Source: an uncultured Lachnospiraceae bacterium (GTDB lineage: Bacteria; Bacillota_A; Clostridia; Lachnospirales; Lachnospiraceae). Taken from it: a DNA stretch of 9,004 nucleotides. The DNA is taken from NCBI GenBank assembly GCA_902780985.1, contig CACZHN010000093.1, positions 1 through 9,004 on the forward strand, given 5' to 3'. Below, piece after piece: positions 5,015-9,004 of the stretch. Every line of letters begins with the position of its first letter. The first letter of the stretch is position 1. The position numbers and the translations under genes were made by a program. Below the pieces are notes generated by a model. That model had not been told where the DNA came from. It saw only the letters and a list, made by a program, of their open reading frames with translations, and made no database searches.

Positions 5015-5074
5015 CCGAAATATGAACAAACTATTAACATACAATAGATAATTTGTTAATTTTTTTCGATTTTC
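4988..5074. repeat. 12-bp inverted repeat around the pilin promoter and leader
   Basis: GAAAATCGAAAA (4988-4999) has its exact reverse complement TTTTCGATTTTC at 5063-5074. The left copy overlaps the -35 box and the right copy lies in the early leader, with 63 bases between them. The arrangement could serve a looping repressor or be two sites of one regulator. Both arms contain the non-trivial ATCGA core, so this is more than a plain A/T run, but function is inferred. Confidence 0.4.
5025..5066 (+). other. leader hairpin with T-tract, possible attenuator
   Basis: Just after the predicted pilin transcription start, AACAAA-CTATT (5025-5035) can pair with AATAG and TTTGTT (5043-5057, four-base bulge). 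Alternatively ATTAACA (5033-5039) can pair with TGTTAAT (5054-5060). Either structure is followed by a run of seven or more T residues to 5066. The two foldings are mutually exclusive. The stems are nearly all A-U and weak, so this may be an attenuator, an mRNA-stabilising leader or chance. Confidence 0.3.
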
Positions 5075-5104
5075 TTACATTTTTATAAAAAATATTTGTT
5101 ATAT

Positions 5105-5110
5105 GGAGGA
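5105..5110 (+). promoter_or_regulatory. ribosome binding site that points to a TTG start
   Basis: GGAGGA lies seven bases before the in-frame TTG at 5118. It overlaps the only in-frame ATG (5103), which has no ribosome site of its own, so translation most probably begins at TTG. Confidence 0.75.
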
Positions 5111-5117
5111 CAAAATT

Positions 5118-5798
5118 TTGGAAAAATATCAAAATTCTGACAATAAGGGTTTTACCTTAGTTGAACTTATCATTATCATAGCTATTATGGCTATCCTTAC
5201 AGCGGCAATTTCGATAGCGGTCATCCGATATATCGAATCAGGAAGACAGGCCGTAGATGTATATAACGCAAGCCTCATCAAAGATGCTCTTAATACCTAT
5301 CCGTTCCCAAGTGATTTTCAGGGCAGATCCGTTACATTTACAGATCCTGTAACTCACCAGCAGGAAACATACGAAAGAGGCTGGGTATACGTTGATAAGG
5401 ACGAGATCAGATGCTCAGATCAGAGTACAGCTCTTGCTATGATAAATGCAGGACTTGTTATCGTAAGCCCTGAAACAGAGCAGGCAATCCGCGACAACGA
5501 GGAAAGCCCGAACAGATGGTTCCCAAGCGGTCCTGATAAGGATTATTACCGTCAAAGCGGAATCAACGAATACGTATTTAAGAACAACCTTACAGTTAAG
5601 GCTCACAGAACATGGAATACATATCAGCTGGATGTATATATCGATGAAGGCGGAGAGCTTCATCTCGGAGCAAGTGCATCCAACGCACAGAGAACCGATC
5701 ATGCCAAAGACGAGGACGCTGCTACTCTCTTTGCCGAGAAGCTTGGATTCTACAATGCCAAGGTTACACCTGTAGGCCAGCAGTATAACGGAAATTAG
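5118..5798 (+). CDS. type IV pilin-like protein with prepilin cleavage motif
   Basis: About 226 residues from the TTG at 5118 (231 if the ATG at 5103 were used). The class III leader MEKYQNSDNKG is followed by FTLVELIIII, with prepilin peptidase cleavage expected between G and F and the conserved glutamate at +5. A hydrophobic helix of about 22 residues follows, then a soluble domain of about 190 residues. The mature protein would sit in the membrane and assemble into, or regulate, a type IV pilus or pseudopilus-like fibre on the outside. The soluble domain has a single cysteine and is rich in acidic, Asn and Tyr residues; I do not recognise it. No pilus ATPase, platform protein, prepilin peptidase or second pilin is in the window, and both neighbours have their own promoters or terminator, so this is a solitary transcription unit. 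Assembly machinery would have to come from elsewhere in the genome (inference). Confidence 0.88.
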   Translation: MEKYQNSDNKGFTLVELIIIIAIMAILTAAISIAVIRYIESGRQAVDVYNASLIKDALNTYPFPSDFQGRSVTFTDPVTHQQETYERGWVYVDKDEIRCSDQSTALAMINAGLVIVSPETEQAIRDNEESPNRWFPSGPDKDYYRQSGINEYVFKNNLTVKAHRTWNTYQLDVYIDEGGELHLGASASNAQRTDHAKDEDAATLFAEKLGFYNAKVTPVGQQYNGN

Positions 5799-5803
5799 TT
5801 AAA

Positions 5804-5832
5804 TACCCCCTACAAATACATACCCCCCTACA
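5804..5832. repeat. C-rich direct repeat after the pilin-like gene
   Basis: TACCCCCTACA (5804-5814) and TACCCCCCTACA (5821-5832) repeat with a six-base gap, between the pilin stop codon and its terminator. The C-tracts stand out from the otherwise AT-rich surroundings. Function is unknown; it lies in the 3' untranslated region of the transcript. Confidence 0.6.
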
Positions 5833-5837
5833 CGATA

Positions 5838-5870
5838 AACGGTCGGACAAATTATCGTCCGGCCGTTTTT
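5838..5870 (+). terminator. rho-independent terminator of the pilin-like gene
   Basis: AACGGTCGGAC pairs with GTCCGGCCGTT (eleven pairs, one G-U wobble) around an eight-base loop and runs into TTTTT at 5866-5870. It lies about 40 bases after the stop codon and separates the pilin-like gene from the hydrolase gene. Confidence 0.92.
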
Positions 5871-5875
5871 CCATG

Positions 5876-5884
5876 TGCTATAAT
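5876..5884 (+). promoter_or_regulatory. extended -10 promoter of the SGNH hydrolase gene
   Basis: TGCTATAAT joins a TGn extension to a perfect TATAAT box; the -35 region, which overlaps the preceding terminator, has no good match. Transcription would begin near 5891, about 30 bases before the ATG at 5923. Confidence 0.6.
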
Positions 5885-5922
5885 ATGTATACTAATGCGA
5901 AAAATTTACGGAGGTAATATAA

Positions 5923-6474
5923 ATGAAAAATGTAATCCTACTCGGAGATTCAATAAGAATGCAGTATCAGGAGCCTGTTGCAAAAAGACTCGAAGATATT
6001 GCCACCATCAGCGGTCCCGAAGAGAACGGCCGTTGGAGCGGATACACTCTGAATTCACTGCGCTTCTGGCTTCCGGATCTTCCGTCGCCGGATCTTGTTC
6101 AGTGGAACTGCGGCCTGTGGGATATGGGCGATGATTATCAGGAAGGAAGACATTTCTATCCGCTTGATCTCTATGAAGAGACCTGTCACCGCATCTGCAG
6201 GATCCTTCGTCAGTGGACCAAGAAGCCTGACCTTAAGCTCATCATAGCTACCACAACACCTACACTGCACGGAGATCACGGAGATATCCTTCAGTATAAC
6301 GACATCCTGAAGAAGGTTGCTGCAGAAGAAAATGCTCTGGTCAACGACCTCTACTCCATCGTTTCTCCTATAAAAGAGGAACTTATCGGCGAAGACCGGA
6401 TCCACATGAACGAAAAAGGAATCGAACTCTTAGCGGATCAGACCGCAAAGGTCATCCGTCAGGCTCTGTCATAA
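5923..6474 (+). CDS. SGNH/GDSL-type hydrolase
   Basis: A 183-residue cytosolic SGNH-fold esterase/lipase-like hydrolase, the family that acts on acyl or acetyl esters of carbohydrates, lipids or peptides. S10 lies in LLGDSIR (block I), G40 in GRWSGYT is the block II oxyanion candidate, N62 is in VQWNCGLWDM (block III), and D158/H161 are in EDRIHMNEKG (block V), which completes the catalytic set. There is no signal peptide, so it is intracellular. It probably deacylates sugar intermediates or small metabolites (inference); the substrate cannot be read from sequence. The ATG at 5923 is preceded by GGAGGT with seven bases of spacing. Its 3' end overlaps the convergent membrane-protein gene by 16 bp and no terminator separates the two. 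It is a single-gene unit with its own promoter. Confidence 0.9.
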   Translation: MKNVILLGDSIRMQYQEPVAKRLEDIATISGPEENGRWSGYTLNSLRFWLPDLPSPDLVQWNCGLWDMGDDYQEGRHFYPLDLYEETCHRICRILRQWTKKPDLKLIIATTTPTLHGDHGDILQYNDILKKVAAEENALVNDLYSIVSPIKEELIGEDRIHMNEKGIELLADQTAKVIRQALS

Positions 6475-7340
6475 GCAGTAAAATGCTTCATAACCCTGAA
6501 GAAATAAAAGAAGGACATGATACATATAGCTCCGAATACCATGAAGCTCGCTGTTTCATCGCCTTCTCCCGATATATGCAGGAAAACAGCCATCATAAGA
6601 ACCGCGGTCACAAGAGTAACCGCCTTCACGATTATCACAGGTCCGAGGATATAGCCCAGCTTATGTCTTATCTTTAGCAGATGTGCTATCACAAAGCATG
6701 CGGGAACTATTATTCCCAGATCCATGGCCTGTATAACAAGTGTAACAGCATTTCCGAAATCGGCAGGAACAACTCCCTTATCCGGATTAACAAGGGTAGG
6801 GAAGATTCTGCCGAGCCACATCAGGGATATCATCACTCCCGAAACCAGCAGAAATATCCGGATTCCCTTAGCCGGCATATCTTTTGTTATGTCTTCAATA
6901 ACAGAATTCTCGGAAAGATCCATTATGCAAAGAACCGTTCCGTAGAAGGAAAGCGCCATATTTGCCACATAAAGCAGAAACAGTTCATTATAGAACATAA
7001 GAAATGCGTAGCTCATGTAGGTATAAAGCATATATCCGAACATTCCCGTCAAAAGGATCATTCCCGAAATCTTTTTCTTCTTTATCCAAACCAGTGAAAG
7101 GATCATCCCCGGAACTACCATGAAGAGGGTTACCAGATCCTGGGCTATAGCCTGAACCGCACTTGATCTCGAATTCCTCGCATACAGTCCCTTTCCGTAA
7201 AGCGTTACCGTTTCTCCCAAAGTCGAGATCATGGTCTTATCAGCCAGTTCGCCTTTCGTGATCAACGGCAGCACCGAACAGATCACCGAAAAGACGATCA
7301 CCAGCACAGCAATCACAAAAACTGTCTTCTGATTTTTCAT
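6459..7340 (-). CDS. eight-segment integral membrane protein, unknown function
   Basis: A 293-residue hydrophobic protein that I do not recognise. Probable membrane segments are at about residues 6-27, 70-87, 92-113, 120-140, 158-181, 198-222, 229-254 and 263-284, with a polar loop of about 40 residues after the first segment and KKKK at 87-90 on what should be the cytoplasmic side. No transporter signature, cofactor-binding histidine pair or catalytic motif is evident. It begins within the stop of the flavodoxin-domain gene (TAATG, one-base overlap), so the two are translationally coupled and probably work together. A membrane anchor, a permease or an electron-transfer partner are possible (inference). 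The 3' end overlaps the convergent hydrolase gene by 16 bp. That the gene is real is well supported by length and coupling; the function is not. Confidence 0.85.
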   Translation of the reverse strand: MKNQKTVFVIAVLVIVFSVICSVLPLITKGELADKTMISTLGETVTLYGKGLYARNSRSSAVQAIAQDLVTLFMVVPGMILSLVWIKKKKISGMILLTGMFGYMLYTYMSYAFLMFYNELFLLYVANMALSFYGTVLCIMDLSENSVIEDITKDMPAKGIRIFLLVSGVMISLMWLGRIFPTLVNPDKGVVPADFGNAVTLVIQAMDLGIIVPACFVIAHLLKIRHKLGYILGPVIIVKAVTLVTAVLMMAVFLHISGEGDETASFMVFGAICIMSFFYFFRVMKHFTAYDRA

Positions 7341-7873
7341 TACTGTTCATCTCCCTTCAGATAATCCACAACCGGCTCGATGAATTTCTTATCGGAAATG
7401 TCATAGGAACGGGATATATACTCGCCCATCTCTCTTGACTTCTCGTCTTTACTTTTGGCAAGAGACTTGGAAAACATCTTCATGGCAAATCTCGAAGGGC
7501 CCTTCATCTTATCGTAATCGATTCCGCCCTGGCAATAAAATACCTTTATATATTTCTTTTGTTCATCCGTAAGCACTTTATTCATAGCGACTTCAACATC
7601 CGGATTTTCATTTGGGCTGGCGCCCACAGCTACCACGCCAAGTCTTTTGGACTTAAGGCCTGCTGCTTTAGATAAGAACCAATCCGACTTTACAACCTTC
7701 CCCGCCATGCACCAGCCTGCATAGAGGATTGCATCATATCTCCCAAGGAAATCTTCACCCTGCTTCTTCACCTTATCCAGTTCAAAAAGGTCCGCTCCTG
7801 TTTCTTCTGTTATCCACTCAGCATATCTCTTTGTAAATCCCGTCTGCGATGTATAAATAACCAATGTTTTCAT
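7340..7873 (-). CDS. flavodoxin-domain protein
   Basis: A 177-residue cytosolic protein with a flavodoxin fold, likely binding FMN. The N-terminus MKTLVIYTSQTGFTKRYAEWI gives the first beta strand and the phosphate-binding loop (Y7-T14). YDAILYAGWCMAG (46-58) and VFYCQGGIDYDKMKG (111-125) match the second and third flavin-loop regions of the flavodoxin_5 type, the group that includes HemG-like proteins. It is longer than classical short flavodoxins, with a basic C-terminal helix region (about 126-150, SRFAMKMFSKSLAKSK). Its role is probably electron transfer or an FMN-dependent oxidoreductase reaction; the partner is not defined. HemG function is possible but no heme genes are nearby. The ribosome site is weak (GGTAAG close to the ATG). 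It is the first gene of a unit with the membrane protein, under a promoter bearing two operator copies. Confidence 0.85.
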   Translation of the reverse strand: MKTLVIYTSQTGFTKRYAEWITEETGADLFELDKVKKQGEDFLGRYDAILYAGWCMAGKVVKSDWFLSKAAGLKSKRLGVVAVGASPNENPDVEVAMNKVLTDEQKKYIKVFYCQGGIDYDKMKGPSRFAMKMFSKSLAKSKDEKSREMGEYISRSYDISDKKFIEPVVDYLKGDEQ

Positions 7874-7898
7874 ATCTTACCGAAATCCTTTCCACGCA

Positions 7899-7949
7899 AA
7901 AATAAGTAATATATTACGTTTTAGAGAAATGTAACATATTACTTATTTT
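7899..7949. promoter_or_regulatory. paired palindromic operators in a 19-bp inverted repeat
   Basis: AAAATAAGTAATATATTAC (7899-7917) and its reverse complement with one mismatch (7931-7949) are separated by 13 bases. Each arm itself contains a palindrome: GTAATATATTAC (7906-7917, perfect) and GTAACATATTAC (7931-7942, one mismatch), with centres 25 bp apart. The right copy lies between -35 and -10 of the flavodoxin promoter and the left copy just downstream of the predicted start, so a dimeric repressor (TetR or MarR type, inferred) probably binds both. No candidate repressor gene is next to it in the window. As RNA it would also form a long AT-rich hairpin. Confidence 0.7.
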
Positions 7950-7956
7950 CTGTCAA
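7928..7956 (-). promoter_or_regulatory. promoter of the flavodoxin/membrane-protein unit
   Basis: On the minus strand TTGACA (7956-7951) is a perfect -35, followed after 17 bases by TACATT (7933-7928; four of six matches). The -35 lies inside the last codons of the upstream acyltransferase-like gene, so the flavodoxin pair can be expressed separately from it. Predicted transcription start is near 7921, between the two operator copies. Confidence 0.6.
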
Positions 7957-9004
7957 CATATATTTCGGTCATTTCACCGTTTACGGTCAGTACTCCCACC
8001 GTCCTGTGTATTGCAGGGGATGCAGGCGGAATAAAAAATGCGCTTATGATACTCTTACTCTCAATCTTTCCCAGATTCGTAATGCTGTATCCCTTGGGAT
8101 TTTCAAATCCAAAAAACAGCCGGCCTATAAATGCCGCGCTTTTACTGCCGCATTCGCCCTTTGCCGCTGTAAATGCCGCATCCAGAACAGCGGGATTAAG
8201 ATTTGCATAACACTGAAGCACCAGATATAGAGCCTTCGGATCCTCAATCGTCTTTCGTACTTTTTTATGAACCTCTTTAGCAAGGAACCATATATCACTG
8301 CTGTGCTTTTTAACTGTCACTCCGAATGCTGTAGAATAATTACCGAGAGCCCCCGGGTTATAGTTCGGAAGCTCACTGCGAATATCCTTTGCTATTATGA
8401 TCTTATCGGTCTTATCTTCCAGATACATCTTCGCCATCAGAAGATCATTCACCGTTACCGAATGTGCTCTGCACTCTTCTCTCATTTTCGTTAATTCATC
8501 GGCAGGGGTTTTTGAAACCGATATAATTGTCTTATCATCCTTTAAAAATAAATCCGCATATTGATGATACTTATCATATGTCAGCGGCTTCTTATTCTCT
8601 TTTTCCCAGTCCCGATTTGCTTTATCAACAAGCATTCTGCTCAGCAGAGGCATCTTCGAATCTTTCGGCAGATCCTCAACCGAGGATATGAGCTTCTCGG
8701 AAGCCGGCTTGCGGATTTTTCCTTCAACATAAAACTCCGCCAGCTCCCGGGCCAGATCCAGTGCCCCTCTTCCGTCCGCAAGAAGATGATGGAACACCAG
8801 AAGAAATGCCGTCTTGTCCTGCAGCTTCCATACCACCGCCTTAAGCATTCCCTCTCTTCGGATATCCCAGTCATACCCCGTAAGCAGCTCATACATATGT
8901 ATCAGTTTCGGATCATCTGTTCCGGCCAGAATATCTTCCGACTCTGTCAGTTCTATCTTTGACGAATCCGTCACATCATAATAGTAACTGTTATCCGATT
9001 CATC
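7943..9004 (-). CDS. acyltransferase/condensation-domain protein, 5' end beyond window
   Basis: The frame is open from the stop at 7943 to the window edge, giving 353 visible residues. A GTG at 8974 is only an internal valine candidate, since the ten codons before it are open and no ribosome site precedes it. The motif HHLLADG (about residues 72-78 from the edge) is the HHxxxDG active site of CoA-dependent acyltransferases: NRPS condensation domains, WS/DGAT, PapA and alcohol acetyltransferases. The usual first strand and helix before that motif are mostly missing, so perhaps 50-80 residues lie outside. Near the end, TNLGKI and VGVLTVNGEMTEIYVDRK fit the closing strands of the fold. There is no carrier or adenylation domain in the visible part, so a stand-alone acyltransferase is likelier than a synthetase. 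It lies upstream of, and in the same direction as, the flavodoxin pair; substrate unknown. Confidence 0.8.
   Translation of the reverse strand, partial: DESDNSYYYDVTDSSKIELTESEDILAGTDDPKLIHMYELLTGYDWDIRREGMLKAVVWKLQDKTAFLLVFHHLLADGRGALDLARELAEFYVEGKIRKPASEKLISSVEDLPKDSKMPLLSRMLVDKANRDWEKENKKPLTYDKYHQYADLFLKDDKTIISVSKTPADELTKMREECRAHSVTVNDLLMAKMYLEDKTDKIIIAKDIRSELPNYNPGALGNYSTAFGVTVKKHSSDIWFLAKEVHKKVRKTIEDPKALYLVLQCYANLNPAVLDAAFTAAKGECGSKSAAFIGRLFFGFENPKGYSITNLGKIESKSIISAFFIPPASPAIHRTVGVLTVNGEMTEIYVDRK

Noticed and set aside
5103..5120. ATG at 5103 as pilin start
   Set aside because: It overlaps the GGAGGA site and has none of its own; the TTG at 5118 is correctly spaced.
7899..7949. Inverted repeat as a terminator of the acyltransferase-like gene
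   Set aside because: The stem is almost wholly A-T, the T-run belongs mainly to the stem itself, and it overlaps a good promoter; the nested palindromes point to operators. A secondary terminator role is not excluded.
8641..8892. 83-residue minus-strand open frame inside the acyltransferase-like gene
   Set aside because: It is an out-of-frame shadow, rich in Arg/Cys/Trp, with no ribosome site or family match.
7943..8974. Complete acyltransferase-like gene starting at the GTG at 8974
   Set aside because: The frame stays open to the window edge, no ribosome site precedes the GTG, and the N-terminal part of the fold is missing.
1..9004. Mobile elements, CRISPR arrays, tRNA/rRNA genes, RiPP precursor genes
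   Set aside because: I looked on both strands and saw no transposase or integrase, regularly spaced repeats, tRNA-like cloverleaf or rRNA sequence, or short leader-core peptide frame with a ribosome site.

Overview
The window looks like chromosomal DNA of an anaerobic, low-to-mid-GC Firmicute of the Clostridia, most likely a Lachnospiraceae-type organism (Butyrivibrio/Roseburia relatives). This rests on consensus sigma-A promoters, strong AGGAGG ribosome sites, AT-rich intergenic stretches, and the gene families present: a C_GCAxxG_C_C protein, a clostridial-style radical SAM protein, a flavodoxin-domain protein and a lone type IV pilin-like protein. No tRNA, rRNA, CRISPR array, transposase or integrase is visible. 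The genus is an inference.

Left part (1-2250, all minus strand): mtnN (MTA/SAH nucleosidase) is followed after one base by a Crp/Fnr-family regulator. After an 81-base gap come thioredoxin (trxA) and a cysteine-rich C_GCAxxG_C_C protein. The gap holds a perfect 19-bp palindrome with CRP-like TGTGA/TCACA half-sites. It is centred at about -41 from a start site inferred from a -10 box, which is where a CRP-type activator sits at a class II promoter. The recognition helix of the regulator carries the CRP-type R-E-x-x-x-R pattern.

Central part (2213-4901, minus strand): a tightly packed four-gene operon holds an OhrR-type MarR regulator, a radical SAM protein with extra C-terminal cysteines, and two tandem cysteine-type glutathione peroxidases. 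It ends at a clear rho-independent terminator. Its promoter is a perfect TTGACA-N17-TATAAT, and a 26-bp near-perfect palindrome covers the spacer and -10 box. The regulator keeps the sensing cysteine and its three tyrosine partners, but the usual target gene ohr is absent. A radical SAM enzyme takes its place beside the peroxidases, and this is the most intriguing unit in the window.

Right part: diverging from the peroxide operon is a single pilin-like gene (5118-5798, probable TTG start) with its own promoter, a structured leader and a terminator. It is followed by an SGNH/GDSL hydrolase gene with its own extended -10 promoter. The hydrolase gene converges on, and overlaps by 16 bp, a minus-strand pair encoding a flavodoxin-domain protein and an eight-segment membrane protein. 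That pair has a TTGACA promoter covered by two copies of a GTAATATATTAC-type operator, whose repressor is not in the window. The right edge holds the C-terminal part of an acyltransferase/condensation-domain protein; its reading frame runs off the window.

Taken together, the left and central parts form a thiol-redox neighbourhood: thioredoxin, thioredoxin-type peroxidases, a peroxide-sensing repressor and a cysteine-containing Crp/Fnr regulator. Functional cooperation between them is inferred from family knowledge and position.
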